Of a stretch of 64,000 bases of DNA, positions 22,249-34,340 are shown one piece after another. Numbering within the stretch: the first letter of the stretch is position 1; each line of letters begins with the position of its first letter. The position numbers were made by a program, and so were the translations under genes. A model generated the notes under the pieces. That model saw only the letters and a list, made by a program, of their open reading frames with translations. It ran no database searches and was not told where the DNA came from. The stretch covers positions 77,141,414-77,205,413 of the forward strand of contig NC_135715.1 in the NCBI RefSeq assembly GCF_964656455.1. The letters are read 5' to 3'. This stretch comes from Halichoerus grypus. Its lineage: Eukaryota > Chordata > Mammalia > Carnivora > Phocidae.

Positions 22249-24164
22249 TTTTAGAGATGATTATATAAAATGTAACTATAAGAGTGTTAATATGCTCACC
22301 TCAAACAGCTAAACTTACAGATGTTAAAAAAAATCAATAGCAGCGTAAGACCTAGAATTTGGAGGATGAGGTAAGTCTGAGTAACATCTGCTTTCCTGGT
22401 CTAGACTCACTACAGGAAATACCAGCCTAAAACAAACAGAAACATACAAATTAGACACAAAGCCTATGGTATTGGATCGTGAGTGCCACTGTGATGTGAC
22501 TTGGACAAAAGTGAACAAGGGCTTTATGCTTTTATGTCATGCCCCATCAAATTATGTCACATGCCCCCAAACAAAATAGCAACATACCTATACCTATAAA
22601 CAGAGTTATGGATGTATAAGGAGAGGCAGTCATTTGACAGAATTAAACCCTTACAACAGTGCATGACCTCATAGATCCAGTATTCCAAATGCACCTTCAA
22701 GAGCCCAGGGTCAACCACAGGTGCACAGTTCCTGAGCCAAGGCCACACCTGCTCAAAAACCACTCTCAGAGCCTCCTTTGGCTTTCATCTTTCCAACCAT
22801 GCAAACATGGAGAAGATGTGGGCCAAGGGGAATCCCAGAACACAATGGAAAATGCCAGGAGCCTCCGTTCCCGACCAGTTTGAAGCACCAGGTTCCTGCG
22901 GCCCAGTGCCCTTACACTTTGACACAGCTCTTTCTCCTGTGAAGAGCTCAGGAAATAAAGAGACCTTTTATTGTTCTAGGCAAGAACTTGGCCAACCAAG
23001 AAAACTCTATAAAACAGAAAAAGATGTGATTTACCCAAATGGTAAGGAGCTGTCAGAGGCAAGGGAGGAAGTCAGCTGTTCTCTTCAAAACCATCGTTCT
23101 TATTTTATTTACTCATAGAATCAGTTTCACATGAAACAAGCTCTTTCTTTACCACCCCCTCTCTCCAACAAAACCTGTATTTTTCTTCCCCTTAGAAAAG
23201 TCTGATCACTTACACAGACATAATCACCATAAAGAGATAATAAAATGTTTAAATATTTCTTTGGTTTCAAGCTCTGAAGGAAGTCACAGAAAGTTTATAT
23301 AATATTCTTCATATGAATTCTCAGAGTATAAGAAAGCCCTGGGCCCAGGCCAAAATAAGAAGTGTCGAGCTACCCAAAAATGACTTGGCTAGTCAGGAAG
23401 GTAAGAAAGTCTGGGATTAAAGCAGTTTTCATAAAGTGTTCATTGGCTCACTTAGAATAGTTGCCTTCCTGTTGGCGACATAACATAAGGGAGGCATAAT
23501 GTGAAGACCCTGTGGTTTCTCCCACCAATAACTGTTTTCCTTCGATTCGTTTATTATGTAAGAACAGCAGAACTCTCCAGATGGGAGTAGGGGACAGAGT
23601 CTAGACATCATTTATTGGCCACTGACTAGTGGAAACAAGTCTGCAGCATCTCCCCTTTTCTCCTCTAGACTCCCCCCACCCCCACCCGCCAATTGACCAC
23701 TTGTTTTACATTGCACACTCTGAAACGTTAAATGACTTTGACACTTGGAATTGCTCAAACACTAAAAAGATATTCCCAACTGTGTCAGGGATAGCTGCTG
23801 CCTTTTCCTGAGAGCGTAACTCTGGCCAGTTGCTCCATCAGAAAGGCCTGCATTTACTATCATTGCCGTGATTGGTTTTCCTGGTACCCACAGAAAGTTG
23901 CTTGCTAGCAAGTAGTAAATGAACTAGTAATTGATCACAGTGCACCCAACAGCAGCTATCCCCCCATCCACCCAACCACCTGGCAATGTCACTGAAAGAT
24001 TCTTCTGGTCTTCAACTTGTTTTACCTCATCCATTTCACAGAACTTTGCCAAATTTTTACTAAGTGCCCTGTGATATGGTCAGCCCTAGAAATACAAAGT
24101 CAAAATAAATTGTAATTCAGGTTAGTGGGCCACTAAATAAATCAATGATTTCAGGTCACTTCTG
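22249..24164. other. Unclassified non-coding DNA
   Basis: No repeat family recognised. The largest frame (22807-23118, 103 codons) has no hydrophobic core, domain motif, start context or splice context that I would trust. GGAAATAAAGAGACC at about 22950 contains an AATAAA signal, but no transcript is evident. Confidence 0.4.
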
Positions 24165-24600
24165 TGTGAACTGACCATCGCTTACCTCTCTGTCTTCATT
24201 TCTCACCACTTCTCCCTCACACTCTATGGTCAAACACACTGGACTTTTCCCAGTCCCCACCAAATGCTCTGGGGCTTCTTGCCTCTGGCTCTGGGCACAT
24301 AATTGTTCTCAATGCTTGATGGGCTCTTCTCTAGATCTCCCTCTGGCAAAGGGCTACTTATCCTACAGGTCTTGGCTTAGATGACACTTCATCAAGGAAG
24401 CCTTCCCAGACTCCTAACACTGGGTTAGGGGCTCCTCCAACCTGCTCCTGTGGAGCGAGCTGCTTCTCACACCATTATCATATATGCTTAGACTTTACGA
24501 GAGCAGACATGTAACTGTCACTCCAATCATTGTGTTTCTGAAGCATTCCATCATTGCAGTGCACAATAGGCACTCAGGAAATGCTTATTGAATGAGTGAA
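24165..24600 (+). mobile_element. L2 (CR1-like LINE) 3' end
   Basis: CAGGTCTTGGCTTAGATGAC followed by CAAGGAAGCCTTCCCAGACT is the classical L2 phrase. It ends with 'CAATAGGCACTCAGGAAATGCTTATTGAATGAGTGAA', the diverged L2 tail. L2 is an ancient LINE shared by all mammals; only the non-coding 3' region is left. Confidence 0.85.
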
Positions 24601-25223
24601 AGGATAGCTAAGAGTTATGAAGGAATTATTATCCAATGTCTATTTACCTTAAGTCCTTACCTTGTCGTTTCATGGAATAGTCTACAGTTCCTTTACTGTT
24701 AGAAATTAGTGTTAGAAATTCTATAATTATCAAGGCTTACATGAACATTTCCAAAATGTTAGTTGGTAATATGTTAAAAAAAAAAAAAACTTCTGTGGTT
24801 AAATAAATTTATGAAAGTGACACAGATTTCTTTATTTCAGGAAGTCGCAGAACCTTCAAAAAACTAATATTCAATGTAAATTTCTAAAAGGTTTCTGTGT
24901 GAAGTGTTCAGATTTGCTTGGGCTGAAGTATCCTTCATATCATATGCACCCATTTAGCAACTACTTACTGGTTGCCTATCCTGTTCCAGGCTTATGCATG
25001 GTCTTCAAAAAACTGGCTGTCCAGCCAGAATGACAGATGATTAACAGCCAAACACATAATCAAAGGAATAGATTAGTAAGAGAAGTTTAGAAGTTCCTCC
25101 ATTAGTGTTATCAAAAAAATACAATGTTTAATGAAATGATGGGAAGCAATGGTTTCTTTAGAGAGAGTGACCAGGAAAAGTTCACTCAACAGATACCCAA
25201 AGATGAGAAAGAGTCCTTAACAT
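24601..25223. other. Mostly unclassified DNA; possible L2-like patch
   Basis: An A13 run at about 24778-24790. 24945-25075 (CATTTAGCAACTACTTACTG, then TTCCAGGCTTATGC) resembles the L2-like 'ATTTATTGAGCACCTACT' pattern. Nothing else assigned. Confidence 0.35.
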
Positions 25224-25237
25224 AAAGATCTAATGAC

Positions 25238-25440
25238 GGGGGCACCTGGGTGGCTCAGTCGTTAAGTGTCTGCCTTCGGCTCAGGTCATGATCCCTGGGT
25301 CCCAGGATGGAGCCCCGCATGGGGCTCCCTGCTCATCGGGAAGCCTGCTTCTTCTTCTCCCACTCCCCCTGCTTGTGTTCCCTCTCTCGCTGTCTCTCTC
25401 TCTGTCAAATAAATAAAAATAAAAAAATCTTAAAAAAAAA
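25238..25440 (+). mobile_element. Can-SINE with perfect target duplication
   Basis: GGGGGCACCTGGGTGGCTCA head, TCGTTAAG with its CpG, CCTGCTTGTGTTCCCTCTCT, AAATAAAAATAAAAAAATCT and A12 tail. Perfect 14-bp duplication AAAGATCTAATGAC at 25224-25237 and 25441-25454. Low divergence makes it one of the youngest insertions here. Confidence 0.97.
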
Positions 25441-25454
25441 AAAGATCTAATGAC

Positions 25455-27153
25455 AATGTCCCAGGAATAGGCAAGAGCAGGTGTGCCACCATGATGTAGA
25501 CAAAGCTCGGTACGTTCAAGGCCAGAAAGGGAGTCCACGGGTCTGGAGCCTAAGGGATAGGGAGAAGTTGTGGTCAGAGGTGAGGGGACAGGAAGGCAGG
25601 GCCATGTGCTTCCAACTTAATGCTAATTGAAATGGGAAGTAGTAAAGAATCTTAAGCAGAGGGTATATAATCTAATGGTGTTTTTTTACAGATCATCCTA
25701 CAGCAATTAAATCAACAGAAATTACTCTAACATTAAGAAACAAATTGTAACAACAATTCAGATCTGCCAAAAAGCTGTAGTTCAATTAAAGAAGGAGACA
25801 AATTTCAGAAAGAAAGGATGAATAGCTTTTCGAAAGACTATAGGATAATCTACTTAATACAAGAGAGTAAATCCTATGAACATTTGGGAAAAGATTTAAA
25901 TTTCCTGCTGACTTTGACAAATATAGTGAAAACTTATAATATCCCACCTCCATGAGTGCATGACTTGAACTCTTACAGCTCAGGTATGAAAGAAAGTCCG
26001 TGGCAGGTGACTCAAATTTGGCAATAATCCTAAAAGTTTACATGTTACCAGTGATGTATTGTGAAACTCAAAGTAACTATTCTAATTTATTTCAATCAAC
26101 CATGCTAGAAAAAAGACTGATTTTTTTTTCCTATTTCCTCTATAGAAACTGGTTTTTCAATTAGTCGCCATATGACAAGTCAAAGAACAAGAAGTCAGAA
26201 AATTAGGAAGAAAAAAAAGTTAGAAAGTTGTGTTAGGCAATTAATGAATCATATTTTTCTGGATTTTATGATGTTTGTAGTTTTTGTCAGCTTTTTAAAA
26301 TGCATAATTTGGGGGGTTTTTTCTGTCTTAACAAATATCTGCTTTTATACTGACTCTCTCCATATATATATATAGATCTCTCTCTCTATATATAGATATA
26401 TATATATATCTTTGTGTTATTTTCCTTAAAGAGAGCACAGCAAAATCTGGGTCAACCCCAGTATGGAGGTGTGAGACAGTCTCATAGGGTCAAGGACCTT
26501 GAAGAATTGCTTGTGGATGGGGGATGGAGAGGTAGACAGGAACAATGGATACAATAGGAAACAGAAAGGATAAATGAACAAATCACAACTTTTAAAGTTT
26601 AAATATCCTTTTCCTAGTTTAAAAGTTACATGTAAATTAAGGGGACAGGTCAAGACAACAGAGCATTTGAGGGGTTAGCAGGCTATTTGAAACTGGTCAG
26701 AAAGAAAGACCACCCACATTTCCTTGTTAATTGGGCAAAACTTCAACAAATGTTTTAGGCATTGCGATATAAAGTTTCCTTTGTAGATTTCACATATTGT
26801 ATCATGAGAATAGTATCAATCTTATTAATTAAAAGAATATATTATTTTCCAATGGCATTTGAAAGAAATCACAGAAGAAAATATCATGACATATAAATCA
26901 TAACTTTAAGAGAGCTAGTTTTGCCCTCAGGAATTTCATAACCACAAGTGAAACACAATGCAAATGATACAGGGACAAGTTTTGAGATTTTGTGGGGTTA
27001 TACCATGAAAAGCAATTATATAAAACCTAACATGGTGCAAAGTGTGGTGCAAATATTATATTTACCTAAGAGCTGAAGACAAGGATGAGAATGCAGAGCA
27101 ATTTGATGTTTTCAATCAGACAAATCAATTGGTAAAAGATGATATTTCTGATT
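25455..27153. other. Unclassified non-coding DNA with an AT-rich microsatellite
   Basis: Only feature seen is a quasi-palindromic TATATA / TCTCTC / TATATA repeat at about 26361-26411. No gene or repeat family recognised. Confidence 0.4.
26361..26411. repeat. (TA)n-(TC)n-(TA)n simple repeat
   Basis: TATATATATATATAGATC, then CTCTCTCTA, then TATATAGATATATATATATA. It can pair with itself across the TC centre. Confidence 0.85.
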
Positions 27154-27166
27154 AAGGACAAGATGA

Positions 27167-27357
27167 GGGATACCTGGGTGGCTCAGATGGTTAAACATCT
27201 GCCTTCAGCTCAGGTCATGATCCCAGAGTTCTGGGATGGAGCCCCGCATCAGACTTCCTGCTTGGCAGGGAGCCTGCTTCTCCCTCTCCCTCTACTGCTC
27301 CCCCTGCTTGTGCTCTCTCTTGCTCTGTCAAATAAATAAATAAAATCTCTTTTTAAA
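27167..27357 (+). mobile_element. Can-SINE
   Basis: GGGATACCTGGGTGGCTCAG head, GGGATGGAGCCCCGCATCAG, CTCCCCCTGCTTGTGCTCTC, AAATAAATAAATAAAATCTC tail. Duplication AAGGACAAGATGA at 27154-27166 against AAAGCACAAGATGA at 27358-27371. Confidence 0.94.
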
Positions 27358-27371
27358 AAAGCACAAGATGA

Positions 27372-27640
27372 CACACAATTACTTCCTTTGCTTTACTGAA
27401 AAATGATAAACCTGTATGTTGTACATTGTAAATATTATAGGTGTATATAACTCCACTAAGGCAAAGCCAGAATCATTATACCAAATTTAATTTCATAAAA
27501 TAAAATTTAATAGAGTACTGTAGAAAGTTGTTGTCTGAGTGCTTACAATGTTTATGTCATTTCCCCTGGCGGGGTGGGGGGAGGGGGGACAAGACAGAAC
27601 AGCAAAGCAAAACCTACAGAAGCCTAATGAATTAAAAGTT
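27372..27640. other. Unclassified DNA with a G-run cluster
   Basis: 27568-27588 is GGCGGGGTGGGGGGAGGGGG(G), three G-runs of four to six bases. No repeat family or gene recognised. Confidence 0.5.
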
Positions 27641-28230
27641 TTTAATACAGAAAATTTTTAAATTAAAGGTGGAAACAGGTGTTTGAAGATCAGGTGGGGA
27701 CTAGGGCCGGCACAGGACTTTCCGTGGCCGTTTGTCTAGGACGGCCTCAGGGTGTGTCCCAAAGGAATTCCAGAGTTATTTTTAGCTATAATGATACTTA
27801 GATGCTGTTTGATACACTTATTGCAAGTGTACCTGTAACATTAAGTACACGGGAGGCACTCAGATAAAGTGATTTTTAAGATAGAATGACAATGTAAAAG
27901 CTGTGATCTGAGTAGGTACAACTTGTAAGCATACACGGGGACCGGCCCTCCCATCCGTTCCAATCAGCAGCCACGCCAGCCACGTCCTCCCGCCGTGGGA
28001 GTGAGCAGGCATTTCTGCCCTGCTCCAGCCCTTCCTTGACTCTCACCATGCCACGGTTCTCCCCACATCTGTATCCAAATCAGAGAGCCGATGGGCACGG
28101 TGGAGACAGAATCTGTTTGCACTCTGATAGGCGGGGGGAGCCTACGAGTACAGAAAACTTTTGGAGGTGGCCAAGCGAGGCCAAAGGCCAAGGATGAGAA
28201 GAAGGAAAATCAAGAATCTTGCTGTATTCG
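27641..28230. other. CpG-enriched unclassified patch
   Basis: Against a CpG-poor background, 27700-27780 and 27930-28195 hold many CpGs (for example ACGGGGACCGG, CACGTCCTCCCGCCGTGGG, GGCACGG). There is no L1 5' UTR, SINE or LTR signature. A 75-codon minus-strand frame (27964-28191) lies in it but has no family resemblance that I can see. It could be an unannotated exon, a regulatory element or an old GC-rich repeat. Confidence 0.45.
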
Positions 28231-28279
28231 TGATCAATAATTATATTCAATTATAATCATATTTCAAAGTTAAATTTAC

Positions 28280-28605
28280 TTATTTTTGAATAAATAATAT
28301 AGTCATATGTTTTGTAAATCCAAAGAAACAGAACTTTTTATAATAACAGGTCTCCCTTCTGTCCCTGTCTCCAGGATTCCAGTCCCCTTCCCCAGAGGAA
28401 ACCAATGTTATCAGTTTTTTACAAATCATTCCAGAGATACCCTATTCATTCTAAATATGTATGTACATTTTATGCCTGCTTTTGCACAACTGCTCAAAAC
28501 TTTCTGCACCTTGTTTATTTCACTGAATATATAAGAAATAATTTTACATCATTACCTAAAAAATCCAAGTTGGTTTTTATGGATAAAAAATAGTAGACAG
28601 TATAT
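28280..28605 (-). mobile_element. Old L1 3'-region fragment, minus strand
   Basis: TCCCTTCTGTCCCTGTCTCC, CCAGAGGAAACCAATGTTAT and TTTCTGCACCTTGTTTATTT are antisense L1M 3' sequence. No open frame. Confidence 0.65.
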
Positions 28606-28755
28606 ATAAACAAAGCAAGTCTCCTATTGATGAAAATCTAGACAGGACCAGGTTTACCTAATTTTAAAATATATTATGAATCCACAATGAATAAAAGTGG
28701 CATGAGTATTATTAAAGAAATTGATGAAACAAACTAGAAGGTCCAGAAATAAAAT
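28606..28755 (+). mobile_element. L1 ORF2 fragment, plus strand (inverted piece)
   Basis: GACCAGGTTTACCTAATTTT, AATAAAAGTGGCATGAGTAT and AGAAGGTCCAGAAATAAA match the plus-strand ORF2 stretch that encodes the ...YYKAV...WY... region. It faces opposite to both neighbours, so it is probably the inverted 5' part of the fragment to its left. Confidence 0.5.
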
Positions 28756-29097
28756 CTTGCTGTTTTTCGCACATTTCCTATTAAATTTACTGCAAGATAG
28801 TTTCTCTTTTGTAATGATATTATAAATTGGGTCTTCTTTTCCTGTATAGATTCTGTATATATTCTACATATTGGTTCCAAATGCCCCTACCTATTGTTCT
28901 GAAGTATTTCAGTTAATTCTGTAGGATTTGTATAGATATGGTATCATTCAGTCTGCCAATAAATAAAATTGTGCTTCCCCTTTTCCTAACTTTAATTTCT
29001 TTAACTTCATTCTCTTACCAGATTGCATTGGCTTACATCTCCAGAAAAATGTTAATAGTCATAACTAACACTCTGATCCTCTCTCTTATTTTTTTCC
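28756..29097 (-). mobile_element. Old L1 ORF2 fragment, minus strand
   Basis: Diverged antisense RT-domain L1 sequence (TTTCCTATTAAATTTACTGC... then TAGATTCTGTATATATTCTA). Strongly decayed. Confidence 0.45.
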
Positions 29098-29472
29098 TTT
29101 TGAGATGTAATTGACATTTAAACTAAACTTATGCAAAATAAGGATTTGATATGTGTATATATTATGAAATGATCACCACCATAAGTTTAGTTATCCATCA
29201 TACTTATAAATTTTTTTCTTATGGTGAGAACTTTTAAGATCTACTCTCTTGCAATTTCCAAATATACAATACGGTATTATTAAGTATAGTCACCATGTTG
29301 TACATTACATCCCCATGTCTTATTTTGTAACTGGAAGTTTGTACCTTTTGACTACCTTCACCCATTTCACTCCCTCCCAGCCCCTACCTCTGGCAACCAT
29401 CAATCTGTCCTCTGTATCTATGAGTTTGATTTTTGTTTTTTAGCATTGTTTTGTTTTTAAATTCCATATATA

Positions 29473-29679
29473 GGGATGCCTGGGTGGCTCAGTTCTTTAA
29501 ACATCTGCCTTCGGCTCAGGTCATGATCCCAGGGTCCTTGGGTCAAGTCCTGTGTCAGGCTCCCTGCTCAGTGGGGAGGCAGCTTCTCCCTCTGCCTGCA
29601 GTTTCCCTCTGCTTGTGCTCTTTCTCTCTCTCTCTCTCTGATGAATAAATAAAATCTTTAAATAAATAAGTAAATAAAT
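29473..29679 (+). mobile_element. Can-SINE inside the L1MA copy
   Basis: GGGATGCCTGGGTGGCTCAG head, TCTTTAAACATCTGCCTTCG, TC microsatellite, then AATAAATAAAATCTTTAAAT with extra AATAAA units. Target duplication AAATTCCATATA at 29459-29470 against AAATTCCACATATA at 29680-29693, both in L1 sequence. Confidence 0.95.
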
Positions 29680-31402
29680 AAATTCCACATATAAATGACA
29701 CCATACTGTATTTGTCTTTATCTTATTTCATTTGGCATAAATGTCCTCAAGGTGCACCCATGTTGTTACAAATGTCAAGATTTCATTCCTTTTTTATGGC
29801 TGAATAAAATTCCGTTATATATGTACAGCACATCTTTATCTGTTCAGCTATCCATAGACACTTAGGTTGCCTCAATATGTTAGGTATTATTAAATAAGGC
29901 TGCAATGAAGATGGGGGTATGCATATTTTTTTCGAGTTAGTGTTTTCATTTTCTTCAGATAAATATCCAGAAGTAGAACTGCTGGATCATATGATAGTTC
30001 TATTTTTAACTTTTTGCGGAAACTCCATACTGTTTTCCATAGTGACTATACCAATTTACATCTCCACCAACAGTGCAAGGATTTCCTTTTCTCCACTTCT
30101 TTGTCAACACTTATTTCCTGTCTTTTTGATGATCTCCATTCTAACAGGTATGAGATGACATCTCACTGTAGTTTTGATTTGCATTTCTCTGATGATTAGT
30201 GATGTTGAGCACCTTTGCCTATACCTGTTGGTCATCTGCATAACTACTTTGGGAAAATGTCTATTCAGATGCTCTGCCCACTTTTTACTTGGATTGTTTA
30301 TCATTTTTTTAATTTTGGTTATTGAGTTATATGAGTCCTTTATATATTTCAGATATTAACCCCATATCAGATATATGATTTGAAAATATCTTCTTCCATT
30401 TCATAGGTTGCCTTTCCATTTTTATGATGGTTTCCTTTTCTGTGCAGAAGTTAATTAATTTGATGGAGTCCTACTTGTTTGTTTTTGCTTTTGTTGCCTT
30501 GGCTTTTGGTGTCAAATCCAAAAAGTTATCACCAAGACCAATGTCAGGGAGCTTACTACTTGTGTTTTCTTCTAAGAGTTTTATGGTTTCAGGTGTTAAT
30601 GCTCAAGTCTTTAATCCATTTAGAGCTAATTTTTGTGTATGGTATAAGATAATGGTCCAGTTTCATTCTTATGCATGAGGCTTTCAGCTTTCCTAAGACC
30701 ATTTATTGAAGAGATTGTCCTTTCCCTTGTATATTCCTGGCTCCTTTTTCATAAATTAATGGACCATATATGCATGGGTTTATTTCTGGGCCCTCTATTT
30801 TGTTTCATTGATCTGTGTGTCTGTTTTCATGCCAGTACCATACTGTTTTCATTACTATTGTTTTGCAATATAATTTGAAATCAGGGAAGATGTTGCCTCC
30901 AGCTTTGTTCTTCTTTCTTAAGATTGCTTTGGCCATATAAATTTTAGGATTGTTTTATTTCTGTGAAAAATATCATTGGAATTTTGATAGGAATTGGATT
31001 CAATCTATATATGGACATTTAACTCCTATCTCTTATTTTAATGGGAATGTTTCTAGTAGTTTTCCTTATTAATCATAATGCTAACTTTAGGATTATTGTA
31101 AATATGTTTTGTCATGTCAATGAAGGATCCATCTATACTTGTTTTATTAGGAATTTTCTTTTTATCAGGATTTGATATTGAATTTTATAGTATCTAGGGA
31201 GATTATTATATGAATTTTCTTAGATTTATTGATACGGATGTGAAATTAATAGATTTGTGAATATTATACAGGCTGTATTCCTAAAATAAACCCATTGATC
31301 ATGTATATTATTCTTTTAATATGTTCCTGGATCCTACTTGTTAACATTCTATTTAGGTTTTGCATTGATATCCCCAAAATGTTAGCCTCTTGTTCATTTT
31401 TA

Positions 31403-31596
31403 TTTTTTTTAAAGATTTTATTTACTTGAGAGAGAGTGAGAGAGAAAGAGCTCAGGAGTGGGGGTGTGAGGGGTAGAGGGAGAAGCCGACTCCCCACTGA
31501 GCCAGGAGCTGGATGTGAGACTCAATCCCAGGACCCTGGGATCATGACATGAGCTGAAAGCAGATGCTTAACTGACTGAGCCACCCAGATGCCCCA
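31403..31596 (-). mobile_element. Can-SINE, minus strand, inside the L1MA copy
   Basis: The plus strand shows TTTTTTTAAAGATTTTATTT (complement of the tail), GAGAGAGAGTGAGAGAGAAA, CAGGACCCTGGGATCATGAC and CTGAGCCACCCAGATGCCCC (complement of the head). Duplication TCTTGTTCATTTTTA at 31388-31402 and 31597-31611. Confidence 0.96.
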
Positions 31597-31640
31597 TCTT
31601 GTTCATTTTTAATCAGTATTGGTTTTGAGGTCAATGTGAA

Positions 31641-33654
31641 GAGCACTTACTGGGCAGGGTGGTTTGTTGTGGTAGGACCTCCTGCCAGGTGTCTCCAGGT
31701 GGAGGTGGAGGAGTCCCACCACTCCTACAGAGTGTTTGTGCTCAGCAGGACTCTTGTTCCATTCCCTTAGCTGATGTTTTCAGCAGGTCTCCCATATGAT
31801 CCAGGGGAGAAATGGGACTACCCAATGGGCTATCTTCTGCCCAGTTAAGGGTCAGGAAACACCAGTCCTGATTGCCTTCTGTTACCAGATAAGACATGGC
31901 AAACCCAGCCTCTGTGGTGTTCCTCTCCTTGTGTGGTCCCTAGTCAGTCTGCCTTCTTTATCCCTCCTCTTAGGATTCTCCTTCAATTTTCTCTTGCATT
32001 ATTTCCAGGATTTATCATTGTATTTAGATGAAATAAGAAGGAAGAGATAACTCTATACCCTCCAGTCCAGACTGGAAGTCCTCAACGACATACTTATCAA
32101 AGACCCATGGGAGTTTTTTTTAGTATTTATTGTTTAATTAACTGAATGGATATTAGATGACTGCAACACCCATACGTGTGATGTCATTAATATATATCAG
32201 TCACAGTGACAGCAGATTTAAGTAGGAAAACATACTTTCTTCATCTCTCTCTTTGATATATTTATTTTTAAAGTGGGCATCCATTCTATAAAGCTAACAT
32301 CAAGAAAATGCTAGGAGAAGTGCATATGCTCCACTTCTAAAAGTCAGTGAACTTTGCTTCTTGTTTCTTCCTAAGACCTCTGTGTCATTACAGTGAACAA
32401 ACTTGGCTTTTAATTTTTTCTTTTCTGGTAAACAACTAACAAAAATTCCCTATCCATGTTCCTTTTTCATCTATGGGTGCTTTTTTTCTGTTGGCATGAT
32501 ATCCCATAATAATTTTATCAATATGACATCACATAACATGGGCCTCTTTACTTCTTCAAGGTCCTACAAAAATCCATTAAGCTCAAATTCTTACATAGAC
32601 CAGGAACTTTGTAACAAGTTCAAAGATGTAGGCTTCAGTATCAATACTACACTCTCATGCTTGATAATATTTAAAATAACGGCCACCAGTAGAAATCTGT
32701 GATTTTTTGGTACAATTTTTGGTCCATGTAGAAGGGTCACAAATGTATACACTAAAGTGGGATGTGTGAAGGCAAATGGAGCTTCTTTATTTCTGGAGAC
32801 TGATCTAATTTCTCAGTCTGCTGAATTTAGTCTGATCCAGTAATTTTAATCCTCAGTGTTCAGTATCTCTTCTTGCTCCTCTCCTAGACAACACCTGGGT
32901 ATTTGGAGTGGACTCCCTATATTCTTGCTGTGGCATGAGGGGCCAGAGAACAAGGTTCTACAAAAACTATAACTTTCTCAAGACTCTGCCATGGGTGGAT
33001 GAACTGGTCTAATCCCTCAGTCCAGTCACGGTAATGAGGCTGGTTCCATGACATTGGTCACTGTTATGGCTCTCCTTACTGAGACAGATAGTCCTAGCCA
33101 CCTCCACCATATACTGAAGATTTAGCAAACCATCTTTGCTCTCAAGCCCAGGATCATTCACTCCTTCACCATTTTCTGCAGGTATTTTTCAAAATCTCTA
33201 GCACACCACACACAGGTGATGGGAACCAGAAGACCTGTTTGTTTTGCCTCAGTGTTTTGCTCATAGTGCATTATGCTGGATGCAAACATGAGCACAGCTT
33301 CTCCTAGAATCAAGCAGCCTCTCAGCTACAGCCACCCCTCCCAGAAGGTTCCTAGATATTTGCCCTACCTCCATCTGCAAAGATCCCCCTCTCCCCACTG
33401 GGGTTCTAATTCAAGAATGGAAAAGTGAGCACCCTTATTGAACTTTTTACTCTAACTCATTCTCTTTTTTTTTTTCTCATCAGCTACTTGGTCAGAAACA
33501 GAAGGGACTCTTTCTCCTATGTCAGGGAGGTCATTTTCAATTTCATACTCCCTTTCTTCTTTAAGTGGAATTCATTTTTTGAGACTCTAATGGTACCCTC
33601 ACTATTATACAGGGACAATACCCCTTATCATTTAAAGACCACAAATCAAAAGAG
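31641..33654. other. Unclassified DNA, possibly L1-related in part
   Basis: 31641-32100 and 32750-33430 are more GC-rich and might be L1 5'-end sequence, because they sit between an L1MA RT fragment and an L1MA 3' end. I could not match them to a consensus. Frames of 84-99 codons here have no family motif. Confidence 0.35.
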
Positions 33655-33840
33655 ATTTCCATGCCAGACAATACAGCATGGGAAATATAGTCAATAATAT
33701 TGCATTAATTTTATATGGTGACTAATGGCACCATATAAAATATGGGGATCGTTTTGCAATGTATATAAATTTCAAATTGCTATGTTATACACCTGAAACC
33801 AATATGATACTGTCTTTCAACTATACTTCAATAAAAAAAG
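33655..33840 (+). mobile_element. L1MA-type 3' UTR end, plus strand
   Basis: GGGAAATATAGTCAATAATA, GTTATACACCTGAAACCAAT and CAACTATACTTCAATAAAAA are the conserved end of L1MA 3' UTRs, finishing in an A tail. Confidence 0.85.
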
Positions 33841-34124
33841 AAGAAACTTCCAAAGTAGTGGGCCTGTTATGCATAGATGTACTTACTGGCTTGAGTTATT
33901 CTGCTCTCCATTGGAAAGACTTCCTTCACCCACAGCCGTGCACTAGAGCACACTATCAGTCAAAATCTTTAAGCTTATGTATTATCAGTTAGGATGTGTG
34001 AGGTGCATATATGCATTCCAACTTTGAAAGTAGTGAGAATTAATAATGAAATAAAATTAGCAACATTAGGTTTAATAATAATACATATCTCATTGTCAAT
34101 ACTGGAGGCATGTTCAAACATTTA
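33841..34124. other. Unclassified non-coding DNA
   Basis: No repeat or gene recognised. Confidence 0.4.
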
Positions 34125-34340
34125 TCACTATTTAGTACCCAGGTTTCATAAAGTATTTTACTGTCATCCCTAATTAATTCTACCTTTCAACAAGAAATTT
34201 AGGATTAGCTGCTAGTGTTATCCCACCCTTACATGTCAGAGAACTGAAGCAGAGAGGTTAATTAAATGACTTACCCAGATACCCGTAGGCTATGTTGGCA
34301 AACTGTGTCTTAACAGGGCTGCTGGCACAGATGCCCCAAA
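34125..34340 (-). mobile_element. MIR (ancient tRNA-derived SINE), minus strand
   Basis: The antisense MIR core is visible as AGAGAACTGAAGCAGAGAGG, then TTAATTAAATGACTTACCCA. No target duplication survives, as expected for this age. Confidence 0.7.

Larger units (their letters stand above)
29098..31640 (-). mobile_element. L1MA-type L1, minus strand, carrying two Can-SINEs
   Basis: Begins with antisense L1MA 3' UTR (TTTGAGATGTAATTGACATT, ACATTACATCCCCATGTCTT), then ORF2 C-terminus (GAAGTAGAACTGCTGGATCA, TGAGATGACATCTCACTGTA) and goes on into the RT domain (TTAATATGTTCCTGGATCC near 31317). Minus frames such as 30104-30304 (...[10 protein letters not shown]..., [14 protein letters not shown]) are ORF2 C-terminal peptides. 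Can-SINEs at 29473 and 31403 entered later. No intact frame; a placental-age copy truncated at its 5' end. Confidence 0.85.

Noticed and set aside
22807..23118. Possible small protein gene (103 codons)
   Set aside because: No domain, signal, splice or promoter support, and the length is not unusual for chance in this much sequence.
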